A DNA stretch of 19,955 nucleotides, from contig SKXU01000026.1 in NCBI GenBank assembly GCA_007128245.1, positions 1 to 19,955 of the forward strand, written 5' to 3'. This document shows, piece after piece, positions 6,301 to 13,209 of this stretch. This stretch comes from Candidatus Woesearchaeota archaeon (GTDB lineage Archaea > Nanobdellota > Nanobdellia > Woesearchaeales > SKIA01). Made by a program: the position numbers and the translations under genes. The notes below the pieces were generated by a model, which worked only from the letters and a program-made list of their open reading frames with translations, was not told the DNA's origin and did no database searches. The stretch's first letter is position 1, and every line of letters starts with the position of its first letter.

Positions 6301-9300
6301 TTAGATTACGAACGGTAGTGCTCCTTCGCCCTCCTTTTGGAATCGTGAGAGTATTTCCCATACGTCAAAGTAGTTCCAGATTTCTTCTTCTACCATGCGC
6401 TCGATTATGCGTTTTCTTCTGTCGAGTTCGTTGTAGATGTCTCTGGTGTCTGCGTATCCAAGCATTGCCGCTATTTTTTTTTCTAGGATGTAGCTGTTGT
6501 ATAGTCCTCTGAATCGGTGTACGTCATTAACTGGGTCCCATGAGAATACTTCTCGTGTGATGACTTTGTTTTCTGCGTCGTAGTACCGCTCGATTTCTGT
6601 GATGGAGAGTACTCGCCTTACCATGCGTCCTCCGTGGCTGACTGCTTGTTGGATGAGTACGATGTTGAGGTTGTCTATTGATGCGATGGGTACGTTGATG
6701 GGGTGTCCTGTGAGGCGTTGGATCATGGTGTGGGGGTTTCCTGCGTGGAACGTACTCATGACTGGGTGGCCAGTATCATAGATGTATCCTGTCGTGTTCC
6801 TTCCTCCTATGTAGTACGTTCCTTCTTGCATACTGATATCGTACGTGTAGTCAGTAGCCCCTTTTGCTGCTCGTAAAACGCTCATAGTCTTTTTCTTTTC
6901 AAATCGCACTCCTTTCTTGGTAAAGCACTCGTGGTTTTCCGTGATGAGTGTTTCTCCAAAAATTCTTGCAATCAGTGAGAGGTGCGGGAGGACGTTTTTA
7001 TGTGCAAAACATGCATATACTGGATAGTGTTTTTGCAGTACACGTGCTTGCGCTACTGGGCGTTGCTCTGCCATCTGCGCAATTACTTTTTTCTTGTCTT
7101 CACGGTACATGTAGGGCGCAACATGCTTCTGCCAAAGCGCGAATACCTGTTGTTTTTTGTCGGTTGAAAACTCTGCTCTGGCTCCTATTCCTTTTTGTTT
7201 GTCGTACTGCGTGAGTCGTACGCGGATACCTTTGTCTTCACAGTACGTAGCGTATCGTTTCACGATGGTAGCGTATGTCCTGTGGTACCGAAATTCTATC
7301 CCGAGCAGTTCTGGTAGTAGTGTGTGCTCATGCCGCTTTATGAAGGAAATTTGGTCGAAAAGGAGTTGTTCATGATCTCGGTTGATGTTAAGAGCTAGTT
7401 TTATCTCGTGTCCGCGGCTCGTTGTTTTTCGTATTGTACAGTCGCTATCGAGTAATCCTGCTAGGTATGCATAGGGGTTTGCGATGTTTTCAGGAATGTA
7501 TTTGCGCACTGCTTTTGAGTATGTTGCTTCTTCGTTTATTGAGATAAACCCTTGTTTCACGAGGAAGTCAACAAAGGATCTATCAACTCCTACAATGCGT
7601 GTCGTGTAGGTGTTGCCTTCTTGTTTGGTTGTTACTCGTGCGGCCTTGTGGGGGATGACGTTTTTTGCTGTGTTTGCGTATCTCACTCCTTCGTCTGTGT
7701 TTGCGTTTTTTATTTGCCAGCGAAAGTCTTTGGCCGATCCCGCAGCTGTTTTTGTGAGGTATAAACTGTCGTCTCCTGCGAGTCTTCCGATGCTGTACCA
7801 TAACGCGTCAGTTATTGGTTGTGTTGTAGTTTGCGTGCGTGCTTTTAGTTCCTCAAATACGATGCGTAGTTGTTGTTTTCCGAGTTTCCAGAACTGCTCG
7901 CTCACGTGATCTGCGTGCACTCCTAGAATGTGTGTGAGGTAGTCGTCGTACGCAGTTATTTCTCCTAGGAGTTTTCTTGCTGCTGCTTTGAGTACTGCTT
8001 GTGGTATTGTGTGGTCTACGCGAATACGTTTTTTTGCTCCTTTGCGTACCACATTCACGTGTGCAGGTAATTGCGTTCGTGTGTATGTGCACACCTGCTT
8101 ATACAGTGTGTAAGGGATGGTTTGTGTTCTTGTCTTAAAAACATCTTCGTGTTGTAAGCGGGTTTTTGTGTATTCTTTGCTTTGTGCGTATTGTTTCCAT
8201 ACGTTGGTAAAATGAGCAGGTTTTTGTATCGTGTGTCCTTCAAGTAACGCATAGCCACTTGCGTTTGTATTACTCCAGGGAACGCTTTTTGGCAGGAGCA
8301 GTCGTGACAGTCCGTCCGTGACAAGAAGTTCTTGAGCTCGTATTTCTTGGTGGTGCTCAGTGATGAATTGGTGTTTAGGAGTTACTTCTAATCGTTCTCC
8401 CGTGTCAAAGTCTACGGTAATGAGTTCTTGTTTTTCCATGCGGAACACATTGGTAATGTGTGATCGTGTAATTTTTCCATCTTTTTCTGACACGAGTACA
8501 GGAATGTGTTGCTCGCTCAGATCTGCTCGCCTCTTTCCGTCTTCTTTTTTCGCGTTAGGAGCATTTTCTTGGTAGAGTGTTTTGATATCTACTGGCCCTC
8601 TTCCAGGGATGGTGATGGTTCCTTCTCGCACGCATTGCATCGCTTGGAATGCGACGTTTCCTTCTTCTCCACGGATCTCTCCTACGATAATGTAGTTTGG
8701 ACGACTCCGCAGTGCTGCAATCAGCAAGGTGAACATGGTGACGTCTGTGTCTTTTCCTGCTTCTCGGGTTACGAGGTGTTGCCATGTTTCTTGTGGCATG
8801 GTTACTTCTGGTGTGTTTTCTACCGTGTATACTTTGTCGTCTGGTTTGATGAATGCTGCTGATGCGTTGAGCGTGGTTGTTTTTCCGCTTGCTGTTTCTC
8901 CGCATACGAAGATGTTCATTCCGTTTTCAAGACATAGCCATAGGTACGCGGCTACTTCTGCGCTCATGGTTCCCCAGTTCACTATTTGTATAATGCTCAC
9001 GGGCACTTCACTGAATTTACGTACCGTAAAGCTTGATCCTTCAAGGCTGAGTTCTCGTCCGTAGATGAAGTTTACACGTGACCCGTCTGGCATGATCGCG
9101 TCTACCACGCTGTTTGCGTCGCTGACTGGTCTCTCTACTCGCTCTGATGCGTCGAGGATGTATTTGTTGAGTTCTATGTCGTCTTTGAATTCTACGTTGG
9201 TGTAGACCATGTCGAATATTTTGTGGATTGTTTTGATGTTCCCAACGCCTGTGCAGTGGATATCTTCGAGGTATGGGTCATAAAAGAATGGTTCCATCTT

Positions 9301-9801
9301 TCCGTATCCAACGCGGTTTCTGTAGACGTAGTACCAGATGTTGTCGTGTTGGAGTTGTGTGAGGTGTATTTTGCTGTCGATGACGCCGTCAATGGCGCTT
9401 GGGGGTTTATCGCTTATCTTCACTACTTCTTTGAATATTTTTTCTATGATATCTCCTGCGTCTTCGATATGGTTTGGCACTTTGTATTTGTGTGCGTGGT
9501 CGATCATTTTGTCAAGGATTCTGTCATACAACTTCTCCTCTTCTTCGGTCAGTCGTGGTTCGATGACGTTATAGACCATTTTTCCTTTTTCGTGGTCTCG
9601 ATAGACGTGTACGAAGATAGGGTCTCCTACGGGGTAGAGGTAGCTGGGCGTGTCTCCTCGCATGTTTTTGTTGAGTTCTAGCACCCATTCTGGTTGTCCC
9701 ATGCTCGCGCTCACTTCTTCGACGTATTTTCGTAGGTGCGGGTATTTGGCCATTGCTTGGCCGAGGTCTTCTGTTTTTGGTGCGTGGTGTCTTTTTACCA
9801 T
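6301..9801 (-). CDS. arlI: Archaellum motor ATPase ArlI (FlaI), interrupted by an intein
   Basis: A 1166-aa precursor. Residues 1-389 and 1010-1166 join to a 546-aa protein, the usual FlaI length. FlaI is the type II/IV secretion hexameric ATPase that powers archaellum assembly and rotation. Walker A is GETASGKTT at 301-309. The Walker B-like strand and box is IIVGEIRG at 371-378. After AMQ (389) the FlaI sequence breaks off and resumes with TGHPVMSTFHAGNPH (His box). The intervening 620 residues are an intein, listed separately. Without splicing the active site would be split, so motility should depend on it. The start has a 1-nt gap to the arlH stop, and the stop has a 1-nt gap to arlJ. No frameshift is present. 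Confidence 0.96.
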   Translation of the reverse strand: MVKRHHAPKTEDLGQAMAKYPHLRKYVEEVSASMGQPEWVLELNKNMRGDTPSYLYPVGDPIFVHVYRDHEKGKMVYNVIEPRLTEEEEKLYDRILDKMIDHAHKYKVPNHIEDAGDIIEKIFKEVVKISDKPPSAIDGVIDSKIHLTQLQHDNIWYYVYRNRVGYGKMEPFFYDPYLEDIHCTGVGNIKTIHKIFDMVYTNVEFKDDIELNKYILDASERVERPVSDANSVVDAIMPDGSRVNFIYGRELSLEGSSFTVRKFSEVPVSIIQIVNWGTMSAEVAAYLWLCLENGMNIFVCGETASGKTTTLNASAAFIKPDDKVYTVENTPEVTMPQETWQHLVTREAGKDTDVTMFTLLIAALRSRPNYIIVGEIRGEEGNVAFQAMQCVREGTITIPGRGPVDIKTLYQENAPNAKKEDGKRRADLSEQHIPVLVSEKDGKITRSHITNVFRMEKQELITVDFDTGERLEVTPKHQFITEHHQEIRAQELLVTDGLSRLLLPKSVPWSNTNASGYALLEGHTIQKPAHFTNVWKQYAQSKEYTKTRLQHEDVFKTRTQTIPYTLYKQVCTYTRTQLPAHVNVVRKGAKKRIRVDHTIPQAVLKAAARKLLGEITAYDDYLTHILGVHADHVSEQFWKLGKQQLRIVFEELKARTQTTTQPITDALWYSIGRLAGDDSLYLTKTAAGSAKDFRWQIKNANTDEGVRYANTAKNVIPHKAARVTTKQEGNTYTTRIVGVDRSFVDFLVKQGFISINEEATYSKAVRKYIPENIANPYAYLAGLLDSDCTIRKTTSRGHEIKLALNINRDHEQLLFDQISFIKRHEHTLLPELLGIEFRYHRTYATIVKRYATYCEDKGIRVRLTQYDKQKGIGARAEFSTDKKQQVFALWQKHVAPYMYREDKKKVIAQMAEQRPVAQARVLQKHYPVYACFAHKNVLPHLSLIARIFGETLITENHECFTKKGVRFEKKKTMSVLRAAKGATDYTYDISMQEGTYYIGGRNTTGYIYDTGHPVMSTFHAGNPHTMIQRLTGHPINVPIASIDNLNIVLIQQAVSHGGRMVRRVLSITEIERYYDAENKVITREVFSWDPVNDVHRFRGLYNSYILEKKIAAMLGYADTRDIYNELDRRKRIIERMVEEEIWNYFDVWEILSRFQKEGEGALPFVI
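6775..8634 (-). other. Intein with LAGLIDADG homing endonuclease inside ArlI
   Basis: An in-frame 620-residue insert (precursor residues 390-1009). Block A starts with Cys390 (CVREGTITIPG). Block B has EVTPKHQF with the TxxH Thr and His. Block F reads DYTYDISMQEGTYYIGGR. The insert ends GYIYD, followed by Thr as the first C-extein residue. Two endonuclease motifs are present: SIGRLAGDDSLY (about 670-681) and YLAGLLDSDCTI (about 779-789). Both keep the acidic metal-binding residue, but the Gly usually following it is Asp or Cys. Two departures from the usual splice junction are the terminal Asp in place of Asn and Tyr in place of the penultimate His. A terminal Asp is a known rare variant that can still splice. 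The boundaries follow from FlaI family continuity (FQAMQ joined to TGHP). The base composition resembles the host gene, so it is not a recent arrival. Confidence 0.93.
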
Positions 9802-9802
9802 T

Positions 9803-10513
9803 TTAGCTGAACGTCACTATTTCTATGACGAGTCCTTTTTGTGGTTCTACTCTGAAGGGAATTGCTGTCAGCACGTCTCCTCCTGATCGTTTGAATCGTT
9901 TGACGTTGATGACTCTGACTGTTGCTCCTGCGAATGTTCTCATTTCTAGGTGCATGATGATATCACATGCTGATCGTATGAGGGTGAGTAGTCGTTGGTT
10001 TATGTGCTCCGGGTCTACTCCGAGGATAATTGTTTTTCCGAGTTGGTTTAAGCGCTTAAGAAATTGCATGAATGCGAATGCGTCGTCTTGTGAGAGGTGG
10101 TCGTCCACTAACAGAAAGCTGAGTGTGTCGAGGATGATGACGTCTTTTTCGAAGAGTTTTTTGCTTGTAAGAAGGATGTCGAGAAAGTTTTCTCTCAGGC
10201 GCCCTTGTCCGTAGTAGGGGTAGAGGCTTATGAAAAAGAGTTTTTCGTCGAGCATTTCGTACTTGACATCATACTCGAGGCTGCTCATTTGTTCGATAAA
10301 TCCTTGTGTGGTAAGTTCTGTTGAGAGGTAGCTTACGCTGTATCCGTTTTGTAAAAATCCGTATGCGAGTCGTTGTGCGATAATGCTTTTTCCTGCTCCG
10401 TCTGGTCCTTCAAGTACTGTGAGGCTTGATTTGGGTATTCCTCCTCCTATGCTTCGTGCGAGCTCATCTCGTTTGATGTGCATGTTGAGTAGGTGTGCTT
10501 GTGTTTGTTCCAT
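9803..10513 (-). CDS. arlH: Archaellum regulatory ATPase ArlH (FlaH)
   Basis: A 236-aa RecA/KaiC-like protein. FlaH binds ATP and docks on FlaI within the cytoplasmic ring, acting as a switch for archaellum assembly. Walker A is GPDGAGKS at 36-43. The Walker B strand is VIILD at 125-129, followed by TLSFLL. The C-terminal half (about 145-236) has the FlaH pattern, with LGVDPEHINQRLL and the basic VKRFKRSGGD. Its ATG overlaps the arlF stop by 1 nt (TAATG), and arlI follows after 1 nt. Length and motifs are complete. Confidence 0.94.
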   Translation of the reverse strand: MEQTQAHLLNMHIKRDELARSIGGGIPKSSLTVLEGPDGAGKSIIAQRLAYGFLQNGYSVSYLSTELTTQGFIEQMSSLEYDVKYEMLDEKLFFISLYPYYGQGRLRENFLDILLTSKKLFEKDVIILDTLSFLLVDDHLSQDDAFAFMQFLKRLNQLGKTIILGVDPEHINQRLLTLIRSACDIIMHLEMRTFAGATVRVINVKRFKRSGGDVLTAIPFRVEPQKGLVIEIVTFS

Positions 10514-11346
10514 TATGCTGTTGTTGTTGCTTGTGCTCGTTGGTTGTGTACGTTGATGATTCCTAGCTCAAAGGTGTAGAGTGTGATGAGTTGTCCGGGA
10601 TTCCACAGTCTCTCGTCCATGAAGGGGGTTTGTTGTATGACTCGTGCTGCGTCTGTTCGTGGTTGGCGCACTCCGTTGGTGTAGAGCGTGGTGTCTTCAA
10701 AGCGGAGTTTTGTTTGTCCTGTGTTCTCCAGTTCTATGCGTACGTGTGGAGTGTCTCGTCGTACTCCTATTGTTGCGCTGATGAGTTGTGGTGTTTGGTC
10801 TGTTGTCTGTAGCGTTGCGCGCCATTGGATGTATTGTTGTTCTTGGTTGTTTGCGTGGATTGTTGTTCCTGAGGTAGTGTATTGGGTGCTTGTGGTGCCG
10901 TCCGGCCCGACAAAGGGTGCTGTTTGGAGGTCTTCGAGGGTGTTTGCGGTGCGTATGTGAAAACTCAGAGTACCTTCTGGTGGAATAATTGCAGTCCATG
11001 TAAGTTGTGTGTAGTTTGCGGTATGACCTGTATTGTATACTCTGCTTGTGTAGGTTCCTTGGCCTCCTGACAAGACGACGCTATCTCCTTGTGTGGTGGT
11101 GTTCTCAAATGTTCCTTGTGTGAATTCGTCTTGGTAGGTGGTAGTCCACGGAAGGGTTTGTGGCGTGAGTAGTTGGGTGTCTGTAATGCTGATATCTGCT
11201 CGCGTTTGTTGTTGGAGTGCTTGTGTTTGCTCGCGTATTTCTGTTGCACTTGCAGTGATGGTTTGTTGTGTGGTGACGACTAGAAGCATCATTCCTGCGA
11301 ATACCATAAGAAAGGTGAGTGTGGTAAAAACGGTTCCAAAGCCCAT
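10513..11346 (-). CDS. arlF: ArlF/ArlG-like archaellum stator protein with inserted beta domain
   Basis: A 277-aa protein. Residues 1-25 (MGFGTVFTTLTFLMVFAGMM...) are the N-terminal membrane helix typical of FlaF, and a short coil follows (about 35-50). DISITDT at 51-57 and VRIELENTGQTKLRFEDTTL (202-221), then YTNG and LWNPG (247-251), are the beta-sandwich motifs of FlaF/FlaG. Between them (about 66-195) lies an extra Thr/Gln-rich beta domain: YTSRVYNTG, LTWTAIIPPEGTLSFHIRT, YIQWRATLQTTD, ISATIGV. FlaF acts outside the membrane and binds the S-layer in studied species. The start at 11346 was chosen because it lies 1 nt after the arlG stop; an in-frame ATG at 11379 lies inside arlG. Naming F rather than G rests on the MGF N-terminus and is less certain than membership in the pair. 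Confidence 0.82.
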   Translation of the reverse strand: MGFGTVFTTLTFLMVFAGMMLLVVTTQQTITASATEIREQTQALQQQTRADISITDTQLLTPQTLPWTTTYQDEFTQGTFENTTTQGDSVVLSGGQGTYTSRVYNTGHTANYTQLTWTAIIPPEGTLSFHIRTANTLEDLQTAPFVGPDGTTSTQYTTSGTTIHANNQEQQYIQWRATLQTTDQTPQLISATIGVRRDTPHVRIELENTGQTKLRFEDTTLYTNGVRQPRTDAARVIQQTPFMDERLWNPGQLITLYTFELGIINVHNQRAQATTTA

Positions 11347-11347
11347 C

Positions 11348-11827
11348 TTAGCTGCTAAACTCCTCTCGTGCTGACACACCGTTGGGCGCTGTCACGAGTA
11401 CTGTACGTGTGGTGGATGCGCCAAAGGTAGTAAAGACCTGTATTTCGATTTCTTCTCCTGGGTCCCAGATGCCTGGATTAATCGTGTCTGTGTCTTCTAC
11501 GACAGTTATGGTTCTGTTTGCTGGGTTTCTTGGTATGCGCATGCCATCGATGTACACGTCTATGTCGTCGGGCGAGAACCGTGTTGATCCTGTGTTGCGC
11601 ACGTATATTCTTGTGGTGTCTACTCCGTCGTAGCTTGCGAGTGCGATGTGAAAGTTTGTTCTCATCACGTCTTGCGAGCGTGATTGTTGCTCGTTGACTG
11701 CTGATGCGCTTCTATCGAGATAGTTTTTGAATACGACTGTCGTGGCTGTTGCAAGTCCCATGACCGCAATAAACAGGATGAGTGAGGCCACTACATTCTC
11801 TGCTCCTTTCCTGTTCATACGAGTCAT
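11348..11827 (-). CDS. arlG: ArlG-like (FlaG) archaellum protein with archaellin-type signal
   Basis: A 159-aa protein, first gene of the tight archaellum operon. MNRKGAENVVASLILFIAVM (residues 4-23) contains an RKG|A site like the class III signal cleaved by the archaellin peptidase, followed by the hydrophobic helix. The rest is a beta-sandwich with IYVRNTGSTRFSPDDIDVYI, then DG, IWDPGEEIEI and TVLVTAPNGVSAREEF, a FlaG/archaellin-like ending. FlaG forms filaments capped by FlaF as part of the stator complex. A short archaellin is the alternative, but at 159 aa it is small and the pattern fits FlaG better. Translation could also begin at Met4 (11818). The leader holds GGAG about 10 nt before the ATG and a strong inverted repeat. 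Confidence 0.82.
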   Translation of the reverse strand: MTRMNRKGAENVVASLILFIAVMGLATATTVVFKNYLDRSASAVNEQQSRSQDVMRTNFHIALASYDGVDTTRIYVRNTGSTRFSPDDIDVYIDGMRIPRNPANRTITVVEDTDTINPGIWDPGEEIEIQVFTTFGASTTRTVLVTAPNGVSAREEFSS

Positions 11828-11839
11828 TACTACACCACT

Positions 11840-11863
11840 CCAGTATACTTTTACGTATACTGG
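11840..11863. repeat. Perfect 9-bp inverted repeat (6-nt spacer) in arlG leader
   Basis: CCAGTATAC at 11840-11848 and GTATACTGG at 11855-11863 are exact reverse complements around TTTTAC. The dyad lies between the TATA box (11891-11900) and the arlG ATG (11827). As DNA it could be an operator just downstream of the transcription start. As RNA it would fold into a 9-bp hairpin whose 3' arm ends in the GG of the GGAG ribosome-binding site. Role inferred. Confidence 0.75.
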
Positions 11864-11888
11864 TATTCTGTACGTTTAAGAAGGAACG

Positions 11889-11902
11889 GTGTTTATATAC
11901 AT
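11889..11902 (-). promoter_or_regulatory. TATA box of the arlG-F-H-I-J operon
   Basis: Minus strand ATGTATATAAACAC is the strongest TATA-like stretch in the 101-bp spacer between arlG and the ArlC/D/E gene. Transcription would start near 11869, giving a leader of about 40 nt. It implies arlG-J can be expressed separately from the upstream gene. Confidence 0.6.
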
Positions 11903-11907
11903 TTCTG

Positions 11908-11928
11908 TTTTTCGGAACAACCGAAAAA
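11908..11928. repeat. 8-bp inverted repeat TTTTTCGG-N5-CCGAAAAA upstream of arlG TATA
   Basis: Perfect dyad: left arm 11908-11915, loop AACAA, right arm 11921-11928. It starts directly after the TGA of the ArlC/D/E gene and ends 6 bp before the TATA box. It can be read as an operator or activator site, or as a terminator-like hairpin for the upstream gene. A related dyad sits at 13188-13208. Confidence 0.7.
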
Positions 11929-13122
11929 TCATGGTGCTTCCAGAACGGCAATCATCTCGTCTCGAGATTTTCCTCGCAAAGCATCTCCTGAAGCGTCTTC
12001 GAGTGCTTGCACCATCCAGTCCGCAAAGTGATTATATGCTGAAGTAACATGGGCACTGAATGTTTCTTCGGGCATGGTTCTGAGCGCATCGATCAAGTCT
12101 TGTTTTGATTTCAGGATGGTGCCGTCAGCGAGGTGAAAGTAGAGATTTGGAGGGATGCTTTTTATGAGGTCTTCTGTGTGTTTTACTTCAGCAACTATTT
12201 CTTGTTGCACCTCTCCAAAAGCATCATCATCGCTGGTAAGCGACTCGATTTCTTGGAGTGCTGAAGACAAAATGTCCTCGTCTGCTTTAAGTTTATCCAC
12301 TTCTCCGCGTACCGCCTCTTGTATTTCTTGGTTGAGTACTTCTTCTAACCTCGTAAAGGTGTTATGGAGTTTTTCTTGGAGTGATTCGTCAATGTACGTT
12401 GTCAGGCGCGATTCGAATCCTGCGAGCATCTCGTGCAACTCCGTTGTTGTTTGTGTTTGGAGCGCTTCTTGCTCTTTGGGCGTTGTTTGCTTATCCTTTT
12501 CCGCTGCTTCGAGTTCTGCGAGGAGTTGCTGCATTTTTTGTGCGTTTTCACTACTCATATTTCCTTGGGCAAATTCCACTTCTTCTGCGTGTCCTGTGAG
12601 GTTATCTTCAAGTTTTACTTTTCCCACGGGTGCTTGCGCAGGCAGTTCTTCTTTTGCTTCGTGAAACGGGTTGTATTGGTTGGTGATTATCTCGTAGAGC
12701 CCCATGAATTTTTCAAGGCGCTGATCAATCAGCTTCATTTTCTCTTGGATATCTTGGTTTTTTTGTTGGGTTTTCTCAAGTTCTTGTTTGACCTTTTGTT
12801 TTTCTTGCTTAAGTGTTTTGAGTCGTTTTTGCAGTTCAGTATTTACTTCTATGAGTTCTGAGACCTGGTTTGCAATCAGTTTTTGTGTTCGCTCTTCTTT
12901 GAGAATTAGTAACGGGTCTTCTTGTTTTGCAAACGCCACCTGCTCTTCGGCCGTGGCTAACGATTGTACGTCTTTGTCGAGTTTGGGTTGTGGCTCTTGA
13001 GGAGCCTGAGAAGGAGTTTCGGGTTGTTTAAGAGAAGCAAGTTTTTCTCGTAGCGCAGCAACTTTTGGGTCGTTTTTCTCTTCAGGAGAGCTGACTTTAC
13101 TCAGAAGATCTTTTATCACCAT
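11929..13122 (-). CDS. ArlC/D/E-type archaellum cytosolic ring protein with extra C-terminal domain
   Basis: A 397-aa soluble protein. The N-terminus (1-55) is charged and Pro/Gln-rich. A coiled coil runs over about 85-140. The FlaC core motif LEKFMGLYEIITNQYNPF lies at 136-153. A second helical stretch is at about 190-320. The C-terminus (about 322-397), with IPPNLYFHLADGTILKSKQD, LIDALRTMPEETFSAHVTSA, NHFADWM and LRGKSRDEMIAVLE, is a separate compact domain that resembles, from memory, the DUF5752 family rather than the usual FlaD/E C-terminus. FlaC/D/E form the cytoplasmic ring that couples the motor to chemotaxis via CheF in euryarchaea. It is the only C/D/E gene here and may stand in for all three (inference). 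It has its own TATA box. No strong ribosome-binding site is visible. Confidence 0.82.
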   Translation of the reverse strand: MVIKDLLSKVSSPEEKNDPKVAALREKLASLKQPETPSQAPQEPQPKLDKDVQSLATAEEQVAFAKQEDPLLILKEERTQKLIANQVSELIEVNTELQKRLKTLKQEKQKVKQELEKTQQKNQDIQEKMKLIDQRLEKFMGLYEIITNQYNPFHEAKEELPAQAPVGKVKLEDNLTGHAEEVEFAQGNMSSENAQKMQQLLAELEAAEKDKQTTPKEQEALQTQTTTELHEMLAGFESRLTTYIDESLQEKLHNTFTRLEEVLNQEIQEAVRGEVDKLKADEDILSSALQEIESLTSDDDAFGEVQQEIVAEVKHTEDLIKSIPPNLYFHLADGTILKSKQDLIDALRTMPEETFSAHVTSAYNHFADWMVQALEDASGDALRGKSRDEMIAVLEAP

Positions 13123-13178
13123 CTTTTTACTGCAGTGCCTGCCTTGGCGTTACTACAATCCTTATTGGATACTGACTC

Positions 13179-13188
13179 CTTATAAAGC
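13179..13188 (-). promoter_or_regulatory. TATA box of the ArlC/D/E gene
   Basis: Minus strand CTTTATAAGG predicts transcription starting near 13158 and a leader of about 36 nt before the ATG at 13122. It is directly abutted upstream by the dyad at 13188-13208. Confidence 0.55.
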
Positions 13189-13208
13189 TTTCCGGTGTTG
13201 CCGAAAAA
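13188..13208. repeat. Imperfect inverted repeat, second copy of the TTTTTCGG-N5-CCG element
   Basis: Minus strand TTTTTCGG-CAACA-CCGGAAAG. It lies 1 nt after the stop of the hydrolase gene and touches the TATA box of the ArlC/D/E gene. It shares its left arm, 5-nt loop length and CCG core with the dyad at 11908-11928. Confidence 0.6.
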
Positions 13209-13209
13209 G

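Noticed and set aside
9223..9681. A 152-aa plus-strand frame inside arlI
   Set aside because: Antisense shadow of a well-conserved ArlI region with no promoter or ribosome-binding site.
11840..11863. dif-like recombination site (two arms with a 6-bp centre)
   Set aside because: The geometry is close, but the arms are 9 bp and lack the usual inner ATAA/TTAT. It lies about 4 kb from the skew flip, and its place in the arlG leader gives a simpler reading.
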